A stretch of 64,000 nt of DNA from Streptomyces ortus (GTDB lineage Bacteria > Actinomycetota > Actinomycetes > Streptomycetales > Streptomycetaceae), in NCBI RefSeq assembly GCF_026341275.1, contig NZ_JAIFZO010000002.1:2147264-2211263 (forward strand), given 5' to 3'. Below are positions 1 through 8,662 of this stretch, piece after piece. The position numbers were made by a program, and so were the translations under genes. The notes beneath the pieces were generated by a model that had not been told where the DNA came from, made no database searches, and saw nothing but the letters and a program-made list of their open reading frames with translations. Each line of letters begins with the position of its first letter. Position 1 is the stretch's first letter.

Positions 1-692
1 GTCGTCGGCGCCGGAGCGCTGGCTTCGGCGTGACGCCGACGGGGCCCGGTGCCGCGCCCGTCGGTCTCCCCTCGCCCATGTTTCCTGCCGGTGCCCCGCG
101 CGGTGGTGGGGTGTCCGTGAGCCGTTTCGTCCCTGCTCCCAGGGGTGTCTGCTCCCACGGATTCCAGAGCAGGCTGCTGAGGAAGCACAGCCTGGTGGGT
201 CTGCTCGCCCGCAGAAAACGTAGTCATCGAGGGCACCTCCCTGATCCCGAGGATCGTGACGACTGGGGCTGGTCACCCGGAGTCCGTGGCACTCGGCCCG
301 GGCTTCGGCTCTCGCCGAGGAGCGGGTGACCTCCCTTCGGCGTGTACGGACGACGTTAGTGATCCGACTCCGGCGAAGGGCCGATCGCACTGGTGAAGGG
401 CCCGTATGTGCGAATCGCTCCGGTTTTCCGAACGCGCACCCGATCTTGCTGCTACTGACGTGTCGTACGCGGGGTACTGGACATGTGATTCTGGGGAGGG
501 AACAGGGAGTGCCGGCTGATCGAACCGGAAGGTGAAGTGGCCGGCGCAACGATTTCCGCAATCTTGTGGGAACCAGATGTGGGGTGTGTCACGTTCGAGT
601 TGAATGACTGGCAGTGAGTGATTCGTAGTGAGTGGACGGACGCGCGGGCGCACCGCGCAGGACACGCCGACACGGCCTGCAGGGGGTGCCAG
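1..692. other. Left-edge region without a convincing gene
   Basis: No open frame here shows normal Streptomyces protein character. The frames present are short, rich in Arg, Pro and Gly, and look like chance frames in GC-rich DNA. The segment before 693 presumably holds the promoter and leader of the PAS-domain gene. The less GC-rich stretch around 540-640 is the likeliest place for a promoter, but no confident -10/-35 pair could be picked. No tRNA or rRNA was recognised. Confidence 0.5.
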
Positions 693-2087
693 GTGAGTGC
701 TTCGCGGCGTAGTGGGACCACGGACGAGCTCGGGCCGGACGAGCCGGAGCGGGACGGGGCCGATCTGCTGGCCGCTCTGCTCGACGGGATGGACGCGGCG
801 CTGTGCGCGTTCGACGCCGACGGAGTGGTGACGCACTGGAACCGCGAGGCCGAGCGCATCCTCGGCTGGACCGCGGCCGAGGCGGTCGGTCGGCACGGGT
901 TCGCCGGCTGGGCCGTGCGGACCGCGGACGCCGGGGAGGTCGAGAGCCGGCTGCTGTCCGCGATGCAGGCCCCGGGACGGCAGGTCCACGAGTTCGCGCT
1001 GCTCACCAAGGAGGGCGGCCGGGTGCTCGTACGGACCCAGTCGGCCTCCGTGCCGGGTCCCGACGGGAAGCCGGCCGGGGTGTACTGCGCCTTCAGCGAG
1101 GTGCACGCGCAGATCGACCTGGAGCGGTCGATCGCCCTGAGCGAGGCGCTGTTCGACGACGCCTCCTGGGGTGTCGTCCTCGTCGACGCCGATCTGCGGC
1201 CCGCCGTGGTCAACGGACACGCCGCGCGGGCGCTCGGCATGGGGCGTACGGCTGTACTGGGCCGCCCCCTGGGCGAGTTGATCGCGCAGGGCGTGGAGGA
1301 GCTGGAGAGCGCGCTCACGCACGTGCTCGCCGAGGGCGCGCCGCCGGCGCCCGCCGAGATGTGGGTGACGCTGCGGACCGCCGAGGGTGAGCAGCGCCGT
1401 TGCTGGCGCAGCGGTTTCCTGCGGCTCGCCTCACCGCTCACGGAGGAACCGGTTCCGCTCGGTGTGGGCTGGCTGTTCCAGGACGTGACCGAGAGTAAGC
1501 AGACCGAGCAGGAAGCGGCGCTGCTGCGCTTCAGGACCAATCAGCTGCACCGGGCCGCGCGGGCCGCAGCCGAGTGCGAGGACCCCGCGGAGGCGGCGTC
1601 CGTCCACCTCGACTTCGCGCTGGCCGGATTCGCCGACCACGCGCTGATCGACCGGGTGGCGGGGGCGGGTGGCTCGGTGGCGGACGGCGAGGGTCCGGTC
1701 CGGCTCGTACGGGGTCCCGCCACGCCCTCCGGAGCGCCGGGACCCAGCCTGCCCGCGGGCCGGGCCGGGCTGCCCGTGCGGTACTCCGAGGGGCATCCGG
1801 CGCTGCAGTGCGTCGAGCGGATCGGTTCCGTACGGGCGAGCGCGGGGTCGACGGAGCCCGACCGTACGCGCGAGTGGGCCGCGGCTCGGCAGTGGCCCGC
1901 GGACTCCGTGCACGCGTTGTGTGTCGTCCTGCGCAGCCGGGGGCGGACGCTGGGCGTCGTCACGTTCCTGCGGGGCGCCAGCCGTACGCAGTTCGAACGG
2001 TTCGACGCGACGTACGCGGAGGATGTCGCCGTCCGGATCGCGGCGGCGCTGGACCTGGCGGCGGTCCTGGAACGCCGGACGGGGTGA
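693..2087 (+). CDS. PAS domain sensor protein without an output domain
   Basis: A 464-residue protein. Two PAS-like modules are seen at about residues 25-140 (DAALCAFDADGVVTHWN, then ERILGW) and 145-265 (VLVDADLRPAVVNG, ending GWLFQDVTES). A GAF-like region follows at about 275-455, with a typical last strand and helix (GRTLGVVTFLRG). This order matches the sensory half of Streptomyces SpoIIE-type phosphatases, but the PP2C catalytic domain is absent, so it is probably a sensor or adaptor. The GTG at 693 is preferred because AGGGGG lies six bases upstream; the frame is open further back, to 618, without a ribosome site. It converges on the SIS gene with a 30-base gap. Ligand and partner are unknown. 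Confidence 0.8.
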   Translation: MSASRRSGTTDELGPDEPERDGADLLAALLDGMDAALCAFDADGVVTHWNREAERILGWTAAEAVGRHGFAGWAVRTADAGEVESRLLSAMQAPGRQVHEFALLTKEGGRVLVRTQSASVPGPDGKPAGVYCAFSEVHAQIDLERSIALSEALFDDASWGVVLVDADLRPAVVNGHAARALGMGRTAVLGRPLGELIAQGVEELESALTHVLAEGAPPAPAEMWVTLRTAEGEQRRCWRSGFLRLASPLTEEPVPLGVGWLFQDVTESKQTEQEAALLRFRTNQLHRAARAAAECEDPAEAASVHLDFALAGFADHALIDRVAGAGGSVADGEGPVRLVRGPATPSGAPGPSLPAGRAGLPVRYSEGHPALQCVERIGSVRASAGSTEPDRTREWAAARQWPADSVHALCVVLRSRGRTLGVVTFLRGASRTQFERFDATYAEDVAVRIAAALDLAAVLERRTG

Positions 2088-2117
2088 AGCGGGCCCGGCG
2101 GTCCTGCGGGACAGCCC

Positions 2118-2876
2118 TCAGCCCTGCCAGTAGAAGATCCGGTCCCCGTACTCCTTGAAGACGCGGTCGTTCCATTCGAGGCCGCCGTCCACGTTGCCCG
2201 ACCGCAGCAGTGGGGGTTCGACCCCGCGGTCCGCGAGGACGCCCGCCGCCGTCGCCATGACCGACTGGAGGAGTGCCGAGGTCACGACCGTGGACGCGGA
2301 AGCGAAGGGCGCGGGAATGGCGTCGAGGCTGAGCTCCGCGTCACCGATCGCGATCTTCGAGTCGAGGACGACGTCGCAGTGGTCCTTCAGATACGTCCCC
2401 GAGGAGTGCCGGGACGCCGTCTCGGAGGCGTACACGACCGATGTGACCCCGATGACCCTGAGCCCGAGCGCGCGGGCGCTCATCGCCATCTCGACGGGGA
2501 GCGCGTTGCGCCCGGAGAGGGAGATGACCACCAGGAGGTCGCCGGAGCGGGCCGGACTGGAGTCGAGGACCGCGCTCGCGAGGCCGTCGACCCGCTCCAG
2601 CGCGGAGCCCAGCGTCGCGGGCATCACGTCGACACCGACCGCGCCCGGCACGGCGAGCAGGTTCATCAGCGCGAGGCTGCCCGCGCGGTAGACGAGGTCC
2701 TGCGCGGCCAGCGACGAGTGCCCGGCGCCGAAGGCGAAGAGCCGCCCGCCGTCGGCGACCGTGTCGGCGATCAGCGTCCCGGCGGCCTCGATCGACGCCG
2801 CCTCCTCGTCCCGCACCCGCTGCAGCAGGCCGATCGCGGCGTCGAAGAACTGCCCGGCCAGCTTGCTGTCGCCCAT
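2118..2876 (-). CDS. SIS domain protein, UPF0309 family
   Basis: A 252-residue single-domain sugar-isomerase (SIS) fold protein of the UPF0309 type, a family that binds phosphosugars. Diagnostic pieces are the N-terminal helix (GQFFDAAIGLLQRV), the strand-loop GRLFAFGAGHSS, and the phosphate-binding segment DLLVVISLSGRN at about residue 115. The ATG at 2876 has GGAAAGGG about nine bases upstream and is preferred over the GTG at 2894. Its substrate is not known; homologues are often annotated as possible N-acetylhexosamine-phosphate enzymes, which is unproven. It is divergent from dmdR1 across about 280 bases, so the two promoters share one intergenic region. Confidence 0.85.
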   Translation of the reverse strand: MGDSKLAGQFFDAAIGLLQRVRDEEAASIEAAGTLIADTVADGGRLFAFGAGHSSLAAQDLVYRAGSLALMNLLAVPGAVGVDVMPATLGSALERVDGLASAVLDSSPARSGDLLVVISLSGRNALPVEMAMSARALGLRVIGVTSVVYASETASRHSSGTYLKDHCDVVLDSKIAIGDAELSLDAIPAPFASASTVVTSALLQSVMATAAGVLADRGVEPPLLRSGNVDGGLEWNDRVFKEYGDRIFYWQG

Positions 2877-3082
2877 CCGCGAAGCCCTTTCCACCGCCTG
2901 CGCCTGTCGTGTCGCGGATCACGTTGCGGTCTGGACCACTGCTGTGTCAATACGCTCCGCAGGGGCGACACTGGGTGACGAGGGCCCCTTTCCACCCGGC
3001 CGGGTGCCGGGCCCGGCCGCATCGCGCGGGCACTCGCCACCACGTGCTTCCAACGGCGCGGCACGGTTGTCAGTGGGATGCG

Positions 3083-4234
3083 TCAGAATTGACGCCAGGG
3101 CCAGCGCACACGCCGGTGAGCCACCCAGCCTCCGGCAGAGCTAATCGAGGGGCACGTATGTCCGGACTGATCGACACCACGGAGATGTATCTCCGCACCA
3201 TCCTTGAGCTGGAGGAGGAAGGTGTGGTCCCCATGCGCGCCCGGATCGCCGAGCGGCTCGACCAGAGCGGGCCGACCGTCAGCCAGACCGTGGCGCGCAT
3301 GGAGCGCGACGGTCTCGTGGCTGTCGCGAGCGACCGCCACCTGGAGCTCACGGAGGAGGGCCGCCGGCTGGCCACGCGCGTGATGCGCAAGCACCGCCTC
3401 GCCGAATGCCTGCTCGTCGACGTGATCGGTCTGGAGTGGGAGCAGGTGCACGCGGAGGCGTGCCGCTGGGAGCACGTGATGAGCGAGGCGGTCGAGCGCC
3501 GCGTGCTCGAACTGCTCCGCCACCCGACCGAGTCGCCGTACGGGAACCCGATCCCGGGCCTGGAGGAGCTGGGCGAGAAGGACGGGGCGGACCCGTTCCT
3601 GGACGCGGGCATGGTCTCGCTGGCCGACCTCGACCCCGGCCTCGACGGCAAGACGGTCGTCGTCCGCCGCATCGGTGAGCCGATCCAGACGGACGCGCAG
3701 TTGATGTACACGCTGCGCCGGGCGGGCGTACAGCCCGGTTCGGTCGTCAGCGTGACGGAGTCCGCGGGCGGGGTGCTCGTGGGCAGTGGCGGGGAAGCCG
3801 CGGAGCTGGAGTCGGACGTGGCGTCCCACGTGTTCGTGGCGAAGAAGTAGCGGGGCGATCGTTGCGGGTTCGCGCCGCGAGTTCGTGCTGCGGGTTCGCG
3901 TTGCAAGTTCGCGCCGCGAGTTCGCGGTGTGCGCTGTGCGCACAGGTTCGCGGGAGGGGCGGGGGTGTCCGCGGACCCTTCCCGGGCCGGTCGTGCGGTG
4001 CCCCGCGCCGGTCCGGGCGCCGTCGTGCGTGTCGGCGTACTCCGGGAGCGGGCGGGGGAGCGCGACCGTGACCAGGCCCCCTCGTGGCCGCTTCTCCGCG
4101 CCCCGGACCCCGCTGTCAACTCCCGCAACATGCAGCTCAGTTGCCCCACCTCGGCGTTCCCGTAGAAACACAGATTCAGTGCGCGGAATCGCAGCGAACG
4201 GGCCGATCCCATGCGAGGCTGTCGCGAAAGGCAT
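3083..4234 (-). other. Antisense open frame over dmdR1 (adm-like, speculative)
   Basis: A 383-codon frame starting with ATG at 4234 runs antisense across all of dmdR1; a second, longer frame on the same strand (3070-4659) overlaps it. Long antisense frames are expected by chance at this GC content, and the composition (rich in Arg, His, Ala, Val, Leu) is that of a shadow frame. It is recorded only because an antiparallel gene, adm, was reported opposite dmdR1 in S. coelicolor. I see no convincing ribosome site or domain. Treat it as a possible antisense RNA or ORF. Confidence 0.2.
3158..3850 (+). CDS. dmdR1: DtxR-family iron-dependent repressor DmdR1
   Basis: A 230-residue metal-dependent repressor. 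The N-terminal winged helix contains MYLRTILELEEEG and the recognition region RLDQSGPTVSQTVARMERDG. The dimer and metal-binding domain (about 75-140) has the ligand-bearing MRKHRLAECLL and the Cys-Glu-Trp-Glu-His region around CRWEHVMSE. A C-terminal SH3-like domain (about 150-228) follows. With Fe(II) this family represses siderophore and iron-uptake genes, and length and sequence agree with S. coelicolor DmdR1. The ATG at 3158 follows GAGGGG at 3147-3152. The antisense strand carries long open frames, matching the adm arrangement reported in S. coelicolor. It is followed by an 820-base gap, so it is probably monocistronic. Confidence 0.93.
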   Translation: MSGLIDTTEMYLRTILELEEEGVVPMRARIAERLDQSGPTVSQTVARMERDGLVAVASDRHLELTEEGRRLATRVMRKHRLAECLLVDVIGLEWEQVHAEACRWEHVMSEAVERRVLELLRHPTESPYGNPIPGLEELGEKDGADPFLDAGMVSLADLDPGLDGKTVVVRRIGEPIQTDAQLMYTLRRAGVQPGSVVSVTESAGGVLVGSGGEAAELESDVASHVFVAKK

Positions 4235-4322
4235 ATGACCTGAGGGCTCTGGACCGGGGGCGGCAGCGGCGCCGACGTGCGGTCGGGGAGGGGGCGCAAG
4301 GATGTGCCGCGGACGTGAGGTG

Positions 4323-4350
4323 GGCCTCGGCGCCCTGAGGCGCCGAGGCC
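4323..4350. terminator. Perfect 12-bp stem with a CTGA loop
   Basis: GGCCTCGGCGCC and GGCGCCGAGGCC form a perfect 12-bp stem around a four-base loop. There is no U tract, which is usual for Streptomyces terminators. It lies 470 bases after dmdR1 and 325 before the hydrolase start. It could end an antisense transcript toward dmdR1 or read-through from dmdR1. Confidence 0.5.
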
Positions 4351-4516
4351 TGTCCTCCCCTGTGCTGACCCGGAGCCCCGAGCTCCCAGGGTCATCCCCT
4401 TCGGACCGTTGTCCCCGAGCGGCCCGCCTCCCGTTGGAGATCTCCCCTCGGCGGCGGCGGTCAATCCTTGGGCGGGGTCACTCGAAGGAGGGGTGTTACC
4501 GCCGAGAAGCCCACTT

Positions 4517-4532
4517 TCGAATGCGCATTCGA
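4517..4532. promoter_or_regulatory. Perfect palindrome resembling a LexA (SOS) box
   Basis: TCGAATGCGCATTCGA is a perfect 16-base palindrome. It differs from the actinobacterial SOS box (TCGAAC-N4-GTTCGA) at one position per half. The sequence GATAGCGTG directly after it could be a -10 element. It lies 142 bases upstream of the hydrolase start. LexA binding is an inference. Confidence 0.4.
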
Positions 4533-4674
4533 TAGCGTGTGGGTGACGGATCGACCACGGATTACGCAGGAACAACCAGCAGGAGCAGGAGCAGCGGCAC
4601 GGCGAACGGTACGGGCGGACCGGCGGGCTCGTGCGGGTTGAGTCGGCCGAGCGGATCAAGGGGGGTGCCAGCGG

Positions 4675-5565
4675 ATGGTGCGGCGCATCGACGTGACCGG
4701 TGCGAGCGGGATACGCCTCGCTGCCTGGGAGTTCGCCGACCCTCCCAAGAGCGGTCCGGGCGGGACGCGGGGCAGCGGGAGCGGTAGCGGGAGCGAGCAG
4801 GCGCCCGGCGTGCTCTTACTTCACGGGCTCATGGGCCGCGCCTCGCACTGGGCGTCCACAGCGCGCTGGCTCGCCGAACGGCGCCGGGCCGTGGCGCTCG
4901 ACCAGCGGGGCCACGGACAGAGCGCGAAGCCGCCGGAGACGGAGTACACACGCGAGGCGTACGTCGAGGACGCGGAGGCCGCTCTCGAAGAGCTGGGCCT
5001 CGCCCCCGCTGTCCTCATCGGGCACGCCATGGGCGCCCTGACGGCGTGGCAGCTCGCCGCCAGACGGCCCGACCTGGTGCGGGGCCTGGTCATCTGCGAC
5101 ATGCGGGCCTCGGCGCTCGGGGCGGCCTCGCAGCGCGAGTGGGAGGAGTGGTTCAAGTCCTGGCCGGTTCCCTTCGCCACGCTCGCGGATGTACGGAAGT
5201 GGTTCGGCGAGGACGACCCCTGGGTGGAGCGGCCCAACACCTCGCGCGGGGAGTTCTACGCGGAGGTCATGGCCGAGCACGAGGACGGGTGGCGGCCGGT
5301 CTTCGAGCCCGGGCAGATGCTCAAGTCGCGGGAGGCGTGGGTGTACGACGCGCACTGGGAGGAGCTGGCGCAGGTGCGGTGTCCCACGCTGGTCGTCCGG
5401 GGGCTCGACGGGGAGTTGGGGCGGGCCGAGGCCCAGGAGATGGTTCGGGTGCTGCCCGATGGGCGGTATGCGGAGGTGGTCGATGCGGGGCATCTTGTCC
5501 ACTACGACCAGCCGGAGGCGTGGCGGGTGGCGGTTGAGCCGTTCCTGGACGAGGTGCTGCGGTAG
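4675..5565 (+). CDS. Alpha/beta hydrolase-fold protein lacking the serine nucleophile
   Basis: A 296-residue alpha/beta hydrolase. It has the oxyanion motif HGLMG (50-54), the strand ALDQRGHGQS, an acid-region LDGE and the C-terminal catalytic-type DAGHLVHYDQP. The nucleophile elbow reads GHAMG, so residue 118 is Ala (GCC) where family members have Ser, as in GHSMG. Unless this is a sequencing error, ester or amide hydrolysis by the usual mechanism is not expected. Codon 48 (4816-4818) is TTA, the rare Streptomyces leucine codon read by the bldA tRNA, so translation is probably developmentally controlled. AAGGGGGG precedes the ATG. A Gly/Ser stretch at about 30-40 is a loop insertion. Confidence 0.85.
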   Translation: MVRRIDVTGASGIRLAAWEFADPPKSGPGGTRGSGSGSGSEQAPGVLLLHGLMGRASHWASTARWLAERRRAVALDQRGHGQSAKPPETEYTREAYVEDAEAALEELGLAPAVLIGHAMGALTAWQLAARRPDLVRGLVICDMRASALGAASQREWEEWFKSWPVPFATLADVRKWFGEDDPWVERPNTSRGEFYAEVMAEHEDGWRPVFEPGQMLKSREAWVYDAHWEELAQVRCPTLVVRGLDGELGRAEAQEMVRVLPDGRYAEVVDAGHLVHYDQPEAWRVAVEPFLDEVLR

Positions 5566-5576
5566 CGGGCGGGGGT

Positions 5577-5700
5577 AAGGGATTGCGCCGTTCCCCGCGC
5601 CCCTGAAAGCCACGGGACTGCGCCGTTCCCCGCGCCCCTGAAGGTGAGAAGCCCAACGGCAAAAGATTGCGCCGTTCCCCGCGCCCCCTGGCCGGAAGGG
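5577..5700. repeat. Three copies of the GC-rich intergenic core
   Basis: The core GCGCCGTTCCCCGCGCCCC occurs at about 5584, 5622 and 5670 in the same orientation, between the convergent hydrolase and ABC permease genes. It is the same word found across the intergenic regions of this window. Confidence 0.85.
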
Positions 5701-5707
5701 GGCGGGG

Positions 5708-7336
5708 TCAGCCCTTGCTTACTGCTGTCAGGATTTCTGGGAGGTGGTGGGCGGTTCGGGGGGCGGCGAGGCGGAGGCCCGCGAGGGTGAGGAGGGCGCC
5801 GTACGCCGCGCCCAGGGGCAGGAGGAGCCAGGTCCAGCCGTTGCCGCCGGCCGAGACGTTCAGCCAGATGGCGAGGGCGATGACGGGCGCGCACAGCAGC
5901 GCCGCCGCGACCATGCCGCCGAAGATCGAGATCCAGGCCAGTCCCGCCTGACCGGGGGCCACGTTCTTGTAGCCCTCCTGCGGGATCGAGTACGGGAACC
6001 GCGCCGAGGACCAGGCACCGGTCGCCAGCATCGCGCCGAGCAGCGCGAAGGAGAGGCCGAGCACCTCGGGCAGGGCGGCCCAGTCGCCGAGCAGCGCCGT
6101 CGTCAGGACGGTGACGAGAACCGTGTACGGGAGGGTGATCAGCAGGAGCGCCAGCGCGCGGCCCCGCAGCTCGACGTACGCGTCCCGGGTCGAGGAGATC
6201 GTCATCGCGACCATCCAGAACGCGGACGTGTCCTGCCCGAACTGGTTGTACATCTGGATGCCCAGCATCCCCGCCGCGAAGCACGCGAAGTAGATCGAGC
6301 CGGTCCCCTGCAACGCGTTGAACACCGGGACGATCAGGCCGATCGCGAGCGAGGTCGCCCACGCCGCCTTCGTCTTCGGATCCCGCCACACGTACCGCAG
6401 GCTGCGCTCCATGACCGTGCCCGTGCGCCCCGCGGGCAGCAGCCGGCCGAGTCCGGAGGAACGCCCCGCCCTGTCCCGTTCCGGCTCGGCGGCCTGCAGG
6501 GTGGAGCCGTCCGGCGCGGTCATCAGCCGGGTGAGGGTCCGCTGCCAGTAGCTCAGCAGCGCCGCGAGGGCCAGGCCGCTCAGGGCGAGTTGGGCGACGG
6601 CGACGGCGTACGAGCCCTCGCTGACGGAGTCCACCGCGCCGAGTGCTGACGCGGGCGGCACCCAGCGCAGGACGTCCACCGCCGGGTCGAGCGTGGACAG
6701 GCCCGACGAACCGAGCCGCTGCGCACCGAAGTTGACGACCTGGGCGCCGATGGCGATCACCAGGCCGCTCAGTACGGCCAGGTCCCGGCCCTTGCGGCTG
6801 GTCAGCAGACGGAGGTTGGCGGTCGCGACGGCCCGTGCGAGGGCCACGCAGATCAGCAGCGCGAGGCCGGTCGCGACGACGCCGGTGACGTACGCCGCCG
6901 CCCCGTGGGCCGTCGCGACGACCGAGCCGACGAGCAGGACCAGCGTGAAGAAAGGTCCCATGCCGACGAGCGACGCCGCCAGGAGCGCCCGTACGAGGGG
7001 GCGTGGGCGCAGCGGGAGCATCACCAGGCGGGTGGGGTCGAGGGTTTCGTCGCCGCCGGGGAAGAAGAGCGGCATCACGGCCCAGCCGAGGGCCAGGACG
7101 GCCGTCAGCAGCACGGTGACGTTCAGGGCGTGCGGGTTGCCGCGCAGTGCGATCAGGCCGAGGAGCTGGAGCGCGGCGAAGAGGAGTACGACGACGAGGG
7201 AGGCGACGTAGGCGGCCCGGCGGCCGGACGACTGGCGCAGGCCGTTGCGCAGGAGGGCCAGCTTCAGGCGTACGACGACGGGGGTGACGGAGGCGGCCGT
7301 GGCGGGTGCGGGGGTGGCGCCTGTGGCGGGGCTCAT
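5708..7336 (-). CDS. ABC transporter permease, multi-spanning
   Basis: A 542-residue membrane protein with about ten to twelve hydrophobic segments, for example YVASLVVVLLFAALQLLGL near residue 45 and several in the last 200 residues. A charged cytoplasmic loop near 290-330 divides it into halves. The ATG at 7336 overlaps the stop of the ATPase gene in an ATGA junction, showing translational coupling. The open frame continues upstream to 7900, but that part is the ATPase shadow. Substrate unknown; export-type ABC-2 organisation with a single ATPase partner is likely. It converges on the hydrolase gene. Confidence 0.88.
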   Translation of the reverse strand: MSPATGATPAPATAASVTPVVVRLKLALLRNGLRQSSGRRAAYVASLVVVLLFAALQLLGLIALRGNPHALNVTVLLTAVLALGWAVMPLFFPGGDETLDPTRLVMLPLRPRPLVRALLAASLVGMGPFFTLVLLVGSVVATAHGAAAYVTGVVATGLALLICVALARAVATANLRLLTSRKGRDLAVLSGLVIAIGAQVVNFGAQRLGSSGLSTLDPAVDVLRWVPPASALGAVDSVSEGSYAVAVAQLALSGLALAALLSYWQRTLTRLMTAPDGSTLQAAEPERDRAGRSSGLGRLLPAGRTGTVMERSLRYVWRDPKTKAAWATSLAIGLIVPVFNALQGTGSIYFACFAAGMLGIQMYNQFGQDTSAFWMVAMTISSTRDAYVELRGRALALLLITLPYTVLVTVLTTALLGDWAALPEVLGLSFALLGAMLATGAWSSARFPYSIPQEGYKNVAPGQAGLAWISIFGGMVAAALLCAPVIALAIWLNVSAGGNGWTWLLLPLGAAYGALLTLAGLRLAAPRTAHHLPEILTAVSKG

Positions 7337-8103
7337 CGGGCGCCGCCGCCCAGCCAGTCGAGGTCGGAGCCGGTGGTGCGGCCGTTCGCGCCGACGAATT
7401 CCAGGAAGGCCTGCTGGAGGGAGGGCGCGGCGCCGCGTACGTCGGCGAGGGGGCCGTGTGCGCGGATGCGGCCCGCGGCCATCACGGCGACCCAGTCGCA
7501 GAGCGACTCGACGAGCTCCATCACGTGGGAGGAGAAGACGACGGTCGCTCCGGAGGCGGTGTAGCGCTCCAGGACGCCGCGGATGGTCTGGGCGGAGACG
7601 GGGTCGACGCCCTCGAAGGGTTCGTCGAGGAACAGCACTTCGGGGTTGTGGAGCAGGGCCGCGGCCAGGCCGATCTTCTTGCGCATGCCGGTGGAGTAGT
7701 CGACGACCAGTTTGTGCTGGGCGCCGGCGAGGTCGAGGACGTCGAGGAGCTGGGTGGCGCGCTTGTCGACCTCCGGGCCGGGGAGGCCGCGCAGGCGGCC
7801 GGTGTAGGCGAGCAGTTCCCGGCCGGAGAGGCGTTCGAAGAGGCGCAGGCCCTCGGGGAGTACGCCGATGCGGGCCTTGACCTCGGTGGGGTCGCGCCAC
7901 ACGTCGTGGCCCACGACCTCGACGGTGCCGTGGTCGGGGCGCAGCAGGCCGGTCACCATGGAGAGGGTGGTGGTCTTTCCTGCGCCGTTCGGGCCGACGA
8001 GGCCGATGAACTGGCCCGCGGGCAGCGCCAGATCGATCCCCGCGACGGCGATCTGTTCCCCGAACCGCTTCCAGAGTCCCTGCACCCGCACCGCGACCGT
8101 CAT
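7333..8103 (-). CDS. ABC transporter ATP-binding protein
   Basis: A 256-residue ATPase that would energise the overlapping permease. The Walker A motif is GPNGAGKTT at about 37-45, the signature region is YSTGMRKKIGLAAAL (a variant of LSGGQ, common in ABC-2 exporters), and Walker B is VLFLDEPFEG, followed by the H-loop region SSHVMEL. The ATG at 8103 is chosen; a GTG at 8112 is also in frame, and neither has a strong ribosome site. The upstream region is packed with GC-rich repeats instead of an obvious promoter. Transport direction and substrate cannot be read. Confidence 0.92.
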   Translation of the reverse strand: MTVAVRVQGLWKRFGEQIAVAGIDLALPAGQFIGLVGPNGAGKTTTLSMVTGLLRPDHGTVEVVGHDVWRDPTEVKARIGVLPEGLRLFERLSGRELLAYTGRLRGLPGPEVDKRATQLLDVLDLAGAQHKLVVDYSTGMRKKIGLAAALLHNPEVLFLDEPFEGVDPVSAQTIRGVLERYTASGATVVFSSHVMELVESLCDWVAVMAAGRIRAHGPLADVRGAAPSLQQAFLEFVGANGRTTGSDLDWLGGGAR

Positions 8104-8127
8104 GCGGGGCACGATACGGGGCGGCGG

Positions 8128-8655
8128 GGCTCGCCTGCGCAGTTCCCCGCGCCCCCGGGGGAGTCGGGGCGAGGGCGGCTTACAGGCGCGGCCCAGCTGA
8201 GGTTGCCCGCGCCGTTCCCCGCGCCCCTTAGGGAGTGGGGGTGAGCGGGGTTTACAGGTGCGGCCCGGTCGGAAGTTGCCCGCGCCGTTCCCCGCGCCCC
8301 TGAAGGCGTGCCCTCGCGGGGGCAGAAGCAGGGGCGCAGCCCCGCTTTTGAGGGGCGCGGGGAACTGCGCGCCCAGCGGCTGCGTACCCGCACGTGTAGG
8401 TATGCCCGGGCCTTGGCCCCCCAGGGGCGCGGGGAACTGCGCGCTCGACCTCTGCGTACCCGCACTTGGGGGTATGCCCGGGCCTTGGCCCCCTAGGGGC
8501 GCGGGGAACTGCGCGCTCGACCTCTGCGTACCCGCACTTGGGGGTATGCGCCGGCCTTGGCCCCCTAGGGGCGCGGGGAACTGCGCGCTCCGCCTCTGCG
8601 TACCCGCACCTGGGGGTGTGTGTGAGCCTTGGCGCCCTGGGGTGCGGGGAAGACG
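8128..8655. repeat. 72-bp periodic repeat array with an orientation switch
   Basis: The GC-rich core occurs at about 8137, 8209 and 8282 in one orientation, then inverted (GGGGCGCGGGGAACTGCGC) at 8352, 8424, 8496 and 8568, with a decayed copy near 8639. Spacing is 72 bases almost throughout. The inverted block is a true tandem repeat: the spacers share words such as TGCGTACCCGCAC and GGGCCTTGGCCCCC. It fills the gap between the ABC ATPase start and the primase-like gene's stop. No gene is supported here. Confidence 0.9.
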
Positions 8656-8662
8656 GCGGGCG

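Larger units (their letters stand above)
3851..4674. other. 820-base intergenic region between dmdR1 and the hydrolase gene
   Basis: No sense-strand gene is supported. From 3861 to 3935 there are degenerate direct repeats of GTTCGCG and GCGAGTTCG words. A stable hairpin lies at 4323-4350, and a 16-base perfect palindrome at 4517-4532 probably belongs to the hydrolase promoter. The rest contains only antisense frames over dmdR1. Confidence 0.5.

Noticed and set aside
273..1540. Long minus-strand frames over the PAS gene
   Set aside because: They are antisense to a well-supported gene and have Arg/Pro-rich shadow composition with no domain.
5708..7900. 730-residue fusion of permease and upstream frame
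   Set aside because: The first 190 codons are a shadow of the ABC ATPase; the permease starts at the ATGA overlap at 7336.
8128..8655. CRISPR array
   Set aside because: The 72-bp repeat has conserved spacers and switches orientation, and no cas genes are present.
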